The notes under the pieces: model-generated
Told to the model about the DNA's origin: nothing
The model's input: the letters and a program-made list of their open reading frames with translations, nothing else
Databases searched by the model: none
Translations under genes and position numbers: made by a program
NCBI RefSeq assembly: GCF_003583405.1
Contig: NZ_QXEC01000021.1
Location: 33,488-97,487, forward strand
Source: Micromonospora radicis
Lineage (GTDB): Bacteria; Actinomycetota; Actinomycetes; Mycobacteriales; Micromonosporaceae
Reading direction: 5' to 3'
DNA: 64,000 nucleotides
Shown here: one piece after another, positions 16,602-27,243 of the stretch
Position numbering within the stretch: position 1 is the first letter of the stretch
Layout of the letters: each line of letters starts with the position of its first letter

Positions 16602-17279
16602 ATGGGTATCGAGGAGAAACTCCCCGCCGGTGTCCTGCTCACCTCGGTGGAGAAGCTGGTCAACTGGTCGCGCAAGTCCTCGGTCTGGGGCGCCACGTTC
16701 GGTCTGGCCTGCTGCGCCATCGAGATGATGGCCGCCGGTGGTCCGCACTACGACATGGGCCGGTGGGGCATGGAGGTCTTCCGGGCCTCGCCCCGGCAGG
16801 CCGACCTGATGATCGTGGCCGGCCGGGTGAGCCAGAAGATGGCCCCGGTGCTGCGCCAGATCTACGACCAGATGGCCGAGCCCCGCTGGGTGCTGTCGAT
16901 GGGCGTCTGCGCCAGCAGCGGCGGCATGTTCAACAACTACGCCATCGTGCAGGGCGTGGACCACGTGGTGCCGGTCGACATGTACCTGCCGGGCTGCCCG
17001 CCCCGGCCGGAGATGCTGATCGACGCGATCCTCAAGCTCCGCGAGAAGATCGGTCACGAGCCGCTCGGCCCGAACGGTCGCAAGATGCTGGCCGCCCGGG
17101 AGGCGCGTGGCGACGTGCCGGTGGTGCCGTACGGCTCGATGCCGTCGTCGTACCGCAGTGACAAGGCCCGGCGGGCCGAGTGGACGAAGGCCGTCCGCGA
17201 GGGCCGCGAGGAGCAGCTGCGGATCGAGAACTGGATGAAGGCCCAGAACCACCTCCAGCCGTACCGGGGGATCAAGTGA
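16602..17279 (+). CDS. nuoB: NADH-quinone oxidoreductase subunit B
   Basis: 225 aa peripheral-arm subunit carrying cluster N2, the last iron-sulfur centre before menaquinone. The cluster ligands are seen in LACCAIEMMA, GVCASSGGMF and GCPPRPE. A highly charged C-terminal extension follows the core (after about 165). GAGGAAGGAA precedes the ATG and the stop overlaps nuoC (GTGA). Confidence 0.96.
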   Translation: MGIEEKLPAGVLLTSVEKLVNWSRKSSVWGATFGLACCAIEMMAAGGPHYDMGRWGMEVFRASPRQADLMIVAGRVSQKMAPVLRQIYDQMAEPRWVLSMGVCASSGGMFNNYAIVQGVDHVVPVDMYLPGCPPRPEMLIDAILKLREKIGHEPLGPNGRKMLAAREARGDVPVVPYGSMPSSYRSDKARRAEWTKAVREGREEQLRIENWMKAQNHLQPYRGIK

Positions 17280-18007
17280 CTGACTCCAAGCCGAGTACCG
17301 GCGGCGTACCGGTTCCGGTGACGCCGGCCGGGGCGACCAGCGGCGCTCCCGCCGAGTTCCCGCCGGCCGCGCCGGCCGGCCGGGGCATGTTCGGCAACCA
17401 GGGCACCGGTGACGTCTCCGGCTTCGGTGGCCTGGTCCGGCCGCAGCACACCGTCGAGGACTCGCCCCGGCCGTACGGTGGGTACTTCGACGAGGTCCGC
17501 GACGCGCTGGAGGAGGCGTACCCCGCCTTCGGCGAGGCGGTCGAGCACGTGGTGGTCGACCGCGGCGAGCTGACCCTGCACATCCGGCCGGAGCGGATCG
17601 CCGAGGTCTGCCAGGTGATGCGGGACGACCCGGCGCTGCGCTTCGAGCTGTGCTCCTCGGTCTCCGGGGTGGACTACCTGGGTGCCGACGTCCGCCGGCT
17701 GCACGTGGTCTACCAGCTGACCTCGATGACCTACCGGCGGCGGGTGCGGCTGGAGGCCGCCGTCTCCGTCGAGGAACCGCACCTGCCCAGCGTCACCGCC
17801 GTCTACCCGACGGCCGACTGGCAGGAGCGGGAGACGTACGACATGTTCGGCGTCGTCTTCGACGGCCACCCGGCGCTGACCCGGATCCTCATGCCGGACG
17901 ACTGGGAGGGCCACCCGCAGCGCAAGGACTACCCCCTCGGCGGCGTGCCCGTGGAGTACAAGGGCGCCGAGATCCCGCCGCCAGACAAGCGGAGGTCTTA
18001 CCAATGA
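17276..18007 (+). CDS. nuoC: NADH-quinone oxidoreductase subunit C
   Basis: 243 aa. The conserved 30-kDa subunit domain lies at about 75-230 and includes CSSVSGVDYLG and the family signature ERETYDMFGVVFDGHPALTRILMPDDWEGHP. About 60 N-terminal residues are Pro/Ala/Gly-rich, as in other actinobacteria. It overlaps nuoB at the start and nuoD at the stop (ATGA). NuoC and NuoD are separate genes here, unlike the fused enterobacterial form. Confidence 0.95.
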   Translation: MTDSKPSTGGVPVPVTPAGATSGAPAEFPPAAPAGRGMFGNQGTGDVSGFGGLVRPQHTVEDSPRPYGGYFDEVRDALEEAYPAFGEAVEHVVVDRGELTLHIRPERIAEVCQVMRDDPALRFELCSSVSGVDYLGADVRRLHVVYQLTSMTYRRRVRLEAAVSVEEPHLPSVTAVYPTADWQERETYDMFGVVFDGHPALTRILMPDDWEGHPQRKDYPLGGVPVEYKGAEIPPPDKRRSYQ

Positions 18008-19326
18008 CGTCGAACTACGCCAGCGAGCGCGAGACCACCGAGGGCCGGGTCTTCACCGTCACCGGCGGGGACTGGGACGACGTGGTCTCCGGCGTCGACC
18101 CGATCAACGAGGGTCGGATCGTCGTCAACATGGGCCCGCAGCACCCGTCCACGCACGGCGTGCTCCGGCTGGTCCTGGAGCTGGAGGGCGAGACGGTCCG
18201 GGAGGCCCGCTCGGTCATCGGCTACCTGCACACCGGCATCGAGAAGAACCTCGAGTACCGCAACTGGGTCCAGGGTTCGACGTTCGTGACCCGGATGGAC
18301 TACCTCGCGCCGATCTTCAACGAGACCGCGTACTCGCTGGCCGTGGAGAAGCTGCTCGGCATCACCGACGAGGTGACCGAGCGGGCCAACACGATCCGGG
18401 TGCTCATGATGGAGCTGAACCGGATCTCCTCGCACCTGGTCTGGGTGGCCACCACGGGCATGGAGCTGGGCGCGATCTCGATCATGCTCTACGGCTTCCG
18501 CGAGCGTGAGTACATCCTGGAGATCTTCGAGCTGATCACCGGCCTGCGGATGAACCATGCGTACGTGCGGCCGGGCGGGGTCGCCCAGGACGTGCCGGAC
18601 GAGGCGATCGTCAAGATCCGCGAGTTCCTCAAGATGATGCCGAAGCGGCTCAAGGAGTACGAGGACCTGCTCTCCGGCCAGCCGATCTGGCTGGAGCGTA
18701 CGCAGAACGTCGCGGTGCTCGACGTGACCGGCTGCGTGGCGCTCGGCGTCACCGGCCCGGTGCTGCGGTCGGCCGGCCTGGCCTGGGACCTGCGCAAGAC
18801 CATGCCGTACTGCGGTTACGAGGACTACGAGTTCGACGTGCCGACGCACCCCGACGGTGACGTGTGGGGCCGCTACCTGGTCCGGATGGCCGAGATGCGG
18901 GAGTCGCTCAAGCTCGTTGAGCAGGCCCTCGACCGGCTCAAGCCGGGACCGGTGATGGTGGCCGACAAGAAGATCGCCTGGCCGGCGCAGCTGGCCATCG
19001 GCGTCGACGGCATGGGCAACTCGCTGGAGCACGTCGCAAAGATCATGGGCCAGTCGATGGAGTCCCTGATCCACCACTTCAAGCTGGTGACGGAGGGCTT
19101 CCGGGTGCCGCCGGGCCAGGTGTACGTGGGCATCGAGTCACCCCGCGGCGAACTCGGCGTACACGCGGTCTCCGACGGTGGCACCCGGCCGTACCGGGTG
19201 CACTACCGGGAGCCGAGCTTCGTCAACCTCCAGGCCCTGCCGGCGATGGCCGAGGGTGGCCTGATCGCCGACGTGATCGCCGGCGGTGCCTCGCTGGACC
19301 CGGTAATGGGAGGTTGTGACCGGTGA
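18004..19326 (+). CDS. nuoD: NADH-quinone oxidoreductase subunit D
   Basis: 440 aa, the 49-kDa subunit that forms the quinone pocket with NuoB. NMGPQHPSTHGVLRL holds the conserved quinone-site His, LHTGIEKNLE and MDYLAPIFNETAYSLAVEKLLG are family blocks, and the C-terminus ends with GGASLDPVMGGCDR. Length is normal. The ATG overlaps the nuoC stop, and its own stop overlaps the nuoE GTG. Confidence 0.96.
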   Translation: MTSNYASERETTEGRVFTVTGGDWDDVVSGVDPINEGRIVVNMGPQHPSTHGVLRLVLELEGETVREARSVIGYLHTGIEKNLEYRNWVQGSTFVTRMDYLAPIFNETAYSLAVEKLLGITDEVTERANTIRVLMMELNRISSHLVWVATTGMELGAISIMLYGFREREYILEIFELITGLRMNHAYVRPGGVAQDVPDEAIVKIREFLKMMPKRLKEYEDLLSGQPIWLERTQNVAVLDVTGCVALGVTGPVLRSAGLAWDLRKTMPYCGYEDYEFDVPTHPDGDVWGRYLVRMAEMRESLKLVEQALDRLKPGPVMVADKKIAWPAQLAIGVDGMGNSLEHVAKIMGQSMESLIHHFKLVTEGFRVPPGQVYVGIESPRGELGVHAVSDGGTRPYRVHYREPSFVNLQALPAMAEGGLIADVIAGGASLDPVMGGCDR

Positions 19327-20353
19327 TGGTCTTCACTGACGAAACGCGGGCCCGGGCCCGGGAGATCATCGCCCGGTACCCGGCCGACCGGTCGCGCTCG
19401 GCCCTGCTGCCCCTGCTGCACCTGGTGCAGTCCGAGGAGGGTTACGTCTCCCCGGCCGGCGTGGCGTTCTGCGCCGAGGTGCTCGGCCTGAACAAGGCCC
19501 AGGTCGGTGCGGTGGCCAGCTTCTACACCATGTACAAGCGCCGGCCCACCGGCGACTGGCTGGTCAGCGTCTGCACCAACACGATGTGCAACGTGCTGGG
19601 CGGCCAGGAGGTCTACGACACGCTCGTCGAGCACCTGGGCGTCGGGCACGACGAGACCACCACCGACGGCAAGATCACGCTGGAGCATGCCGAGTGCCTG
19701 GCGGCCTGCGACTACGGCCCGGTGCTGACCGTCAACTACGACTTCTTCGACGGGGTCGACCCGCAGACCGCGGTAGGCCTGGTCGACGAGCTGCGGGCCG
19801 GCGGTCGGCCCACCCCGAGCCGGGGCGCCCGGCTCTGCACGCTCAAGGAGATGGCGGTCCAGCTCGCCGGCTTCGCCGACGAGCGCGAGGGCGCGGTCGC
19901 CGACGGGGTGCCGGGCGAGCCCAGCCTGCGCGGCCTGCGGCTGGCCCAGGAGCACCAGATCTCGGCGCCGGGCTTCGACCCGAACACCCCGATCCGCAGC
20001 ACCCAGGCCGCCGACACGCCCGCCCCGGCCACCCCGGCGAAGGCCGCGCCCACCGGCAGCACCGCGCCGGACGTGCCGGCGCCGGACCGCAAGTCGCCGC
20101 AGGTGCGTACCGCCGAGACCCGGCAACCGGACGCGAAGACCGCGGTGCCGGACGCGCCCGGCACCAAGGTGCCGACCGACGGCGCGCCGCCCGCGCCGCG
20201 CGACGCCCAGGCGGCGGAGGCGGCCGGCGCGGCCGCCAACAAGCCCGCAGGTGACGCCAAGCCCGCCGGCGACGACGCCGAGGCGCAGCAGCGCAACCTC
20301 AGCGAGGCGGAGGCGGTCGGCCCCGACTCCGCGAACGACAAGGGGGCTCAGAA

Positions 20354-20357
<4 letters not shown>
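19323..20357 (+). CDS. nuoE: NADH-quinone oxidoreductase subunit E with a long disordered C-terminal tail
   Basis: 344 aa, about twice the usual length. The first 165 residues are a standard 24-kDa subunit with the [2Fe-2S] ligands in CTNTMC and CLAAC, and ASFYTMY. From about residue 225 to the end the sequence is Ala/Pro/Asp/Lys-rich with no predicted fold (repeats of PAP, AAK and PDA type). No frameshift explains it: codon use stays normal and the stop overlaps nuoF (GTGA). The tail may tether or be a neutral expansion. GTG 19323 or ATG 19326 could be the start. Confidence 0.94.
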
Positions 20358-21669
<1,312 letters not shown>

Positions 21670-21670
<1 letters not shown>

Positions 21671-24165
21671 TGACCGACGTTGCCAAGTCCACCGAGACGG
21701 TCACCCTCACCATCGACGGTGTCGAGGTCACCGCCCCCAAGGGTGCTCTGCTGATCCGCGTCGCCGAGCAGATCGGTACCGAGATCCCCCGGTTCTGTGA
21801 CCACCCGCTGCTGGCCCCGGCCGGCGCCTGCCGGCAGTGCCTGGTCGAGGTGGAGGGGCAGCGCAAGCCCGTCGCCTCCTGCACCCAGACGGTCGCCGAG
21901 GGCATGGTGGTCCGTACCCAGCTCAGCTCCCCGGTCGCCAAGAAGGCGCAAGAGGGGATCATGGAGCTGCTGCTGGTGAACCACCCGCTCGACTGCCCGA
22001 TGTGCGACAAGGGCGGCGAGTGCCCGCTGCAGAACCAGGCCATGTCGACCGGGCGCACCGACTCCCGGTTCCACGAGCACAAGCGGGAGTACCCGAAGCC
22101 GCTGCCGATCAGCACCCAGGTGCTGCTCGACCGCGAGCGTTGCGTGCTCTGCCAGCGCTGCACCCGGTTCTCCGAGGAGATCGCGGGCGACAAGTTCATC
22201 GACCTGATGAACCGCTCCTCCGCCGAAGAGATCAACATCTACCGGGACGAGGACTACGGCACCGAGGGCGAGGACGGCGACGTCCCCTTCAACTCGTACT
22301 TCTCCGGCAACACGGTGCAGATCTGCCCGGTCGGCGCGCTGACCGGTACCCAGTACCGCTTCCGCGCCCGCCCGTTCGACCTGGTCTCCAGCCCGAGCGT
22401 CTGCGAGCACTGCTCGGCCGGCTGCGCCCAGCGCACCGACTGGCGCCGGGGCAAGGTGCTGCGCCGGCTCGCCGGCGACGACCCGCAGGTCAACGAGGAG
22501 TGGAACTGCGACAAGGGCCGCTGGGGCTTCCAGTACGCCCGGGCCACCGACCGGCTCACCACCCCGCTGGTCCGCGACCAGCGCACCGGTGAGCTGCGCG
22601 AGGCGTCCTGGAGCGAGGCACTGCACGTCGCCGCGGAGGGGCTGCGGGCGGCCCGCGACGGCGGTCAGGGCTCGGCGGTGCTCACCGGCGGCCGGCTGAC
22701 CGTCGAGGACGCGTACGCGTACGCCAAGTTCGCCCGGGTCGCGCTGCACACCAACGACATCGACTTCCGGGCCCGGCCGGTCTCCCGTGAGGAGGCCGAC
22801 TTCCTGGCCAGCTCGGTGGCCGGCAGCACCGACGTCACCTACGCCGACGTCGAGCAGGCGCCGGCCGTGGTGCTGGTCGGCCTGGAGCCGGAGGAGGAGT
22901 GCCCGATCCTCTTCCTGCGGCTGCGTAAGGCATACCTGAAGAACAAGCTCAAGGTGTACGCGATCGCGCCGTTCGCCACCCGCGGCCTGGAGAAGCTCGG
23001 TGCCAAGCTGGCCCGGGTGGTGCCGGGCGAGGAGGCCGGGGTGCTCGCCGAGCACGCCACCGTGGCCGAGGCGCTCGGCGCCGAGGGCGCGATCCTGATC
23101 GTCGGGGAGCGGCTGGCGTCCGTACCGGGTGGCCTCTCCGCCGCCGCCGAGGTGGCCGCGCGTACCGGCGCGAAGCTGGCCTGGGTGCCGCGGCGCGCCG
23201 GTGACCGGGGTGCGGTCGACACCGGCTGCCTGCCCAACCTGCTGCCCGGTGGACGCCTGGTCACCGAGCCGGCCGCCCGCGCGGAACTCGGCGAGGCCTG
23301 GGACATCCCGGCCGGGGTGATCCCGAGCCAGGCCGGCCGGGACACCGACGGCATCCTCGCCGCCGCCGCCGCGGGTCAGCTCGGCGCGCTCGTGGTGGCC
23401 GGGGTCGACCCGGCGGACCTGGCCGACCCGCGCCTGGCCGAGCAGGCCCTGGACGCGGTGCCCTTCCTGGTCAGCCTGGAGCTGCGGGCCAGCGCGGTGA
23501 CCCGCCGGGCGGACGTGGTCCTGCCGGTCGCGCCGGTGGTCGAGAAGGCCGGCAGCTTCCTGGACTGGGAGGGCCGGCTGCGCCCGTTCGACGCGGTGCT
23601 GAACACCGCCGCGATGACCGACGGCCGGGTGCTCGACGCCCTCGCCGCCCAGCTGGACGCCCGGCTGGGCACCGGGGACGTGCTGAGCGTGCGGCGCGAG
23701 CTGGGTGGCCTGCCGGCGACCCGGGTGCCGCGACCCGCCGCCCCGGTGGTGGCGCCGGGATCGGTGTCGCAGCCGGGTGCCGGCGAGGCGATCCTGGCAA
23801 CCTGGCACCAGCTGGTCGACCTGGGCAGCCTCACCGACGGTGACGAGTACCTGGGTGGCACCGCCCGGCCGCCGGTGGTCCGGCTCGGCAAGGGCACCGC
23901 CGAGGCGCTCGGGGTGGCCGACGGCGATCCGGTGACGGTGGGTACCGACCGGGGGGCGCTGACCCTGCCGGCGGCGGTCACCGAGATGCCGGACGGGGTG
24001 GTCTGGCTGCCCACCAACTCGCCCGGCGCCACGGTGCGGCGGAGCCTGGGCGCTACCTCCGGCGCGGTGGTGCGGATCTCCGTGCCCGGTACCACCGAGC
24101 CGGCTGCCGCGGACGCCGCCGGCCGTCCGGGCCCGCTCCTCAACTCCTCCGGGGGTGTCGCATGA
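21670..24165 (+). CDS. nuoG: NADH-quinone oxidoreductase subunit G
   Basis: 831 aa. Ferredoxin-like N-terminus with CDHPLLAPAGACRQC ([2Fe-2S]), then HPLDCPMCDKGGECPLQ (His-ligated N5) and CVLCQRCTRF with CPVGAL (N4). A CEHCSAGC segment holds a further [4Fe-4S] site, then a molybdopterin-oxidoreductase-like domain without its cofactor. Electrons pass from NuoF/E through this subunit to NuoI/B. Overlaps nuoF by one base and nuoH by four. Confidence 0.96.
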
Positions 24166-25508
24166 AGCTACTCACTCAGGCGCCGTCGCTCACGGACTTC
24201 GGCCACGACCCGTGGTGGCTGATCCTCGGCAAGATCGTCTTTGCCTTCGTCGTCGCGCTGCTCGGCACCCTGCTCGGTGTCTGGTTCGAGCGACGGGTGG
24301 TCGGCTTCATGCAGGTCCGGCCCGGCCCGAACCAGCTCGGCCCGTTCGGTCTGCTGCAGACCCTCGCCGACGGCCTGAAGATGGCTTTCAAGGAGGACAT
24401 CCTCCCCAAGGCCGCGGACAAGGTCATCTACTTCTTCGCTCCGGCGATCTCGGTGATCTGCGCGGTCACCGCGCTGTCGGTGATCCCGTTCGGCCCGATG
24501 GTGAGCATCTTCGGCCACCAGACGCCGCTCCAGGTCACCGACGTGCCGGTGGCGGTGCTGGTGGTGCTCGCCCTCTCCTCGATGGCGGTGTACGGCATCG
24601 TGCTCGCCGGCTGGGCGTCCGGCTCGACCTACCCGTTGCTGGGTGGGCTGCGCTCCAGCGCCCAGCTGATCTCGTACGAGGTGGCGCTGGGCCTGTCCAT
24701 CGTGGCGGTGTTCATGCTCGCCGGCACGATGTCCACCAGCGAGATCGTCGCCGCCCAGGGCAACGGCATCACGCTGAACTTCTTCGGCGCCGAGTTCGAC
24801 GGTCCGGGCTGGTACGCGGTACTGCTCTTCCCGAGCTTCGTGGTCTTCTTCGTCTCCATCGTCGGTGAGACCAACCGCCCGCCGTTCGACCTGCCCGAGG
24901 CGGAGTCGGAGCTGGTGGCGGGCTTCATGACCGAGTACAGCTCGCTGAAGTTCGCACTGATCATGCTCAGCGAGTACGTCGCGATGGTGACCATGTCGGC
25001 GTTCACCGTGACGCTCTTCCTCGGCGGCTGGTACGCGCCGTGGCCGATCAGCATCTGGTCGGGCGCCAACTCCGGCTGGTGGCCGCTGCTCTGGTTCTTC
25101 GGCAAGGTCGTCCTGCTGGTCTTCGTCTTCGTCTGGCTGCGCGGCACCCTGCCCCGGCTGCGGTACGACCAGCTGATGCGCTTCGGCTGGAAGGTGCTGA
25201 TCCCGGTCAGCCTGGTCTGGATCGTCTTCCTGGCCGGCTGGCTCAAGATGCAGGACTTCGAGCGCAACGACCGCCTGATCGTGTTCGGGATCGTCGGCGG
25301 TCTCGCGCTGATCGCCGCGCTGTTCTGGCCGAGCCGCAAGGCGCGGCCGAAGCCGACCCTCGCCGAACAGGTCGAGAACCGTCCACAGGGCAGCTTCCCG
25401 CTGCCCCCGCTGGACCTGCAGGTACCACCGAGCCCGCGCACCCGGCGCATGGTCGCCGAGCGGGAGCCGGCCAACGCCCCCGCCGGCCAGGACTCTGAGG
25501 AGGTGTGA
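24162..25508 (+). CDS. nuoH: NADH-quinone oxidoreductase subunit H
   Basis: 448 aa, eight or nine membrane helices. FERRVVGFMQVRPGPNQLGPFG and ETNRPPFDLPEAESELVAGFMTEYS are the conserved loops of the quinone-access subunit. A charged C-terminal extension of about 80 residues after the last helix (from about 372) is longer than in enterobacteria but common in actinobacteria. The ATG overlaps the nuoG stop. Confidence 0.96.
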   Translation: MKLLTQAPSLTDFGHDPWWLILGKIVFAFVVALLGTLLGVWFERRVVGFMQVRPGPNQLGPFGLLQTLADGLKMAFKEDILPKAADKVIYFFAPAISVICAVTALSVIPFGPMVSIFGHQTPLQVTDVPVAVLVVLALSSMAVYGIVLAGWASGSTYPLLGGLRSSAQLISYEVALGLSIVAVFMLAGTMSTSEIVAAQGNGITLNFFGAEFDGPGWYAVLLFPSFVVFFVSIVGETNRPPFDLPEAESELVAGFMTEYSSLKFALIMLSEYVAMVTMSAFTVTLFLGGWYAPWPISIWSGANSGWWPLLWFFGKVVLLVFVFVWLRGTLPRLRYDQLMRFGWKVLIPVSLVWIVFLAGWLKMQDFERNDRLIVFGIVGGLALIAALFWPSRKARPKPTLAEQVENRPQGSFPLPPLDLQVPPSPRTRRMVAEREPANAPAGQDSEEV

Positions 25509-25509
25509 C

Positions 25510-26151
25510 GTGGGCGCGATCACCGGAACGTTCAAGGGCTTCGGGGTCACCTTCTCGCACATGTTCAGGAAGGTCGTCACCACCGACTACCCGTTCGAGC
25601 CGCCGACGCCGGCCCCTCGTTACCACGGGCGGCACATTCTCAACCGGCACCCGGACGGCCTGGAGAAGTGCATCGGCTGTGAGCTGTGCGCCTGGGCCTG
25701 CCCGGCGGACGCGATCTACGTCGAGGGTGGCGACAACACCGACGAGCAGCGCTTCTCGCCGGGTGAGCGGTACGCCAGCACGTACCAGATCAACTACGCC
25801 CGGTGCATCTTCTGTGGACTGTGCATCGAGGCGTGCCCGACCCGCTCGCTGACGATGAGCAACGAGTACGAGCTGGCCCGGGACAACCGGCAGGATCTGA
25901 TCTTCACCAAGGAGCAGCTGCTGGCGCCGCTGCTGCCGGGGATGGAGCAGCCGCCGCACCCGATGCGCCTGGGTGACAGCGAGAAGGACTACTACGTCGG
26001 CAGCCTGACCAACCCGGGCACCTCGGCCGGTGCCGAGCGCTCGCCGATGGGTCCGGGCCGCTACCAGGTGGACGAGCACCCGGGCGTCACCTTCCCGGGC
26101 GCCGAGCAGGCCGCCCAGCGGGCCGCGGCGGAAAAGGGAGAGACGGCATGA
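25510..26151 (+). CDS. nuoI: NADH-quinone oxidoreductase subunit I
   Basis: 213 aa peripheral subunit with two [4Fe-4S] clusters (N6a, N6b): CIGCELCAWACP and CIFCGLCIEACP, each followed by the typical spacing and a distal structural Pro. N-terminal amphipathic helix for membrane contact. The GTG follows the nuoH stop by one base; GAGGAGGTG supplies the ribosome-binding site inside nuoH. The C-terminus has a Gly/Pro-rich extension. Confidence 0.95.
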   Translation: MGAITGTFKGFGVTFSHMFRKVVTTDYPFEPPTPAPRYHGRHILNRHPDGLEKCIGCELCAWACPADAIYVEGGDNTDEQRFSPGERYASTYQINYARCIFCGLCIEACPTRSLTMSNEYELARDNRQDLIFTKEQLLAPLLPGMEQPPHPMRLGDSEKDYYVGSLTNPGTSAGAERSPMGPGRYQVDEHPGVTFPGAEQAAQRAAAEKGETA

Positions 26152-26918
26152 CCACGTCGACGGTGCTCGCCGCCGCGGGTGCGGTCTCCGGCGGCGAGGC
26201 GGTGACCTTCTGGATCCTCGCCCCGCTCGCCCTGGCCGGCGCGATCGGCATGATCGCCGCCCGCAATGCCGTGCACTCGGCGCTCTGGCTGGTGCTGACC
26301 ATGCTCAGCCTGGGTGTGTTCTACGTGCTCCAGGCGGGGCCGTTCATCGGCATGGTGCAGATCATCGTCTACACCGGCGCGATCATGATGCTCTTCCTGT
26401 TCGTCCTGATGCTGGTCGGCCGGGACGCCTCCGATTCACTGATCGAGGTGCTGCGCGGTCAACGGCTCGCCGCGATCGGGCTGGGTGTCGGCTTCGCCGG
26501 GCTGCTCGGCAGCGGGGTGTACCGAGCCACGCAGGGCAGCACGCCGGTCGGCCTGGAGCAGGCCAACGCGGGCGGCAACGTGCAGGGCATCGCCCGGCTG
26601 CTCTTCACCGACTACGTGTTCGCCTTCGAGCTCACCGCGGCACTGCTGATCACCGCCACCATCGGCGGCATGATCCTGGCGCACGTCGAACGGCGCAAGG
26701 AAGACAAGCGCGACCAGATCGCCACCATGAAGGCCCGCTTCGCGCCCGGTAACTACCCCGGACCGAAGCCGGGTCCGGGTGTCTTCGCCACCTCCTCGTC
26801 GGTCGCCACCCCGGCCCGCCTGCCGGACGGGCGACTGAGCGACCGGAGCACGCCGGACATCCTCCCGGTCCGCGAGCTGACCGCCGAGGAGACCACCCTG
26901 AAGGGCACTGAGAAATGA
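26148..26918 (+). CDS. nuoJ: NADH-quinone oxidoreductase subunit J
   Basis: 256 aa with five membrane helices in the first 175 residues (ARNAVHSALWLVLTMLSLGVFYVL, FIGMVQIIVYTGAIMMLFLFVLML). VQIIVYTGAIMML is the family core with the pi-bulge helix. A polar 70-residue C-terminal tail follows. Overlaps nuoI and nuoK (ATGA on both sides). Confidence 0.95.
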   Translation: MTTSTVLAAAGAVSGGEAVTFWILAPLALAGAIGMIAARNAVHSALWLVLTMLSLGVFYVLQAGPFIGMVQIIVYTGAIMMLFLFVLMLVGRDASDSLIEVLRGQRLAAIGLGVGFAGLLGSGVYRATQGSTPVGLEQANAGGNVQGIARLLFTDYVFAFELTAALLITATIGGMILAHVERRKEDKRDQIATMKARFAPGNYPGPKPGPGVFATSSSVATPARLPDGRLSDRSTPDILPVRELTAEETTLKGTEK

Positions 26919-27232
26919 GTGACTTCTTCTCGGTCGAGCCGAACTACTACCTGGTCCTCGCCGCGGTGCTGTTCACCATCGGCGCGGCCGGGGTGCTGGT
27001 GCGGCGCAACGCGATCGTGCTGTTCATGTGTGTCGAGCTGATGCTCAACGCGGCCAACCTGGCGCTGGTCACCTTCAGCCGGATGAACGGTGACCTCAAC
27101 GGTCAGATCATGGCGTTCTTCGTGATGGTGGTGGCTGCGGCCGAGGTCGTGGTCGGGCTCGCCATCATCATGGCGATCTTCCGTACCCGGCGCTCCGCCA
27201 GCGTCGACGACGCCAACCTGCTGAAGTACTGA
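26915..27232 (+). CDS. nuoK: NADH-quinone oxidoreductase subunit K
   Basis: 105 aa, three helices, the MrpC-like subunit in the proton path. The two conserved membrane Glu residues are seen in CVELMLNAANLALV and AAAEVVVGLAI. Normal length. The ATG overlaps the nuoJ stop; nuoL starts 11 bp after its stop. Confidence 0.96.
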   Translation: MSDFFSVEPNYYLVLAAVLFTIGAAGVLVRRNAIVLFMCVELMLNAANLALVTFSRMNGDLNGQIMAFFVMVVAAAEVVVGLAIIMAIFRTRRSASVDDANLLKY

Positions 27233-27243
27233 GGGGCCCACCG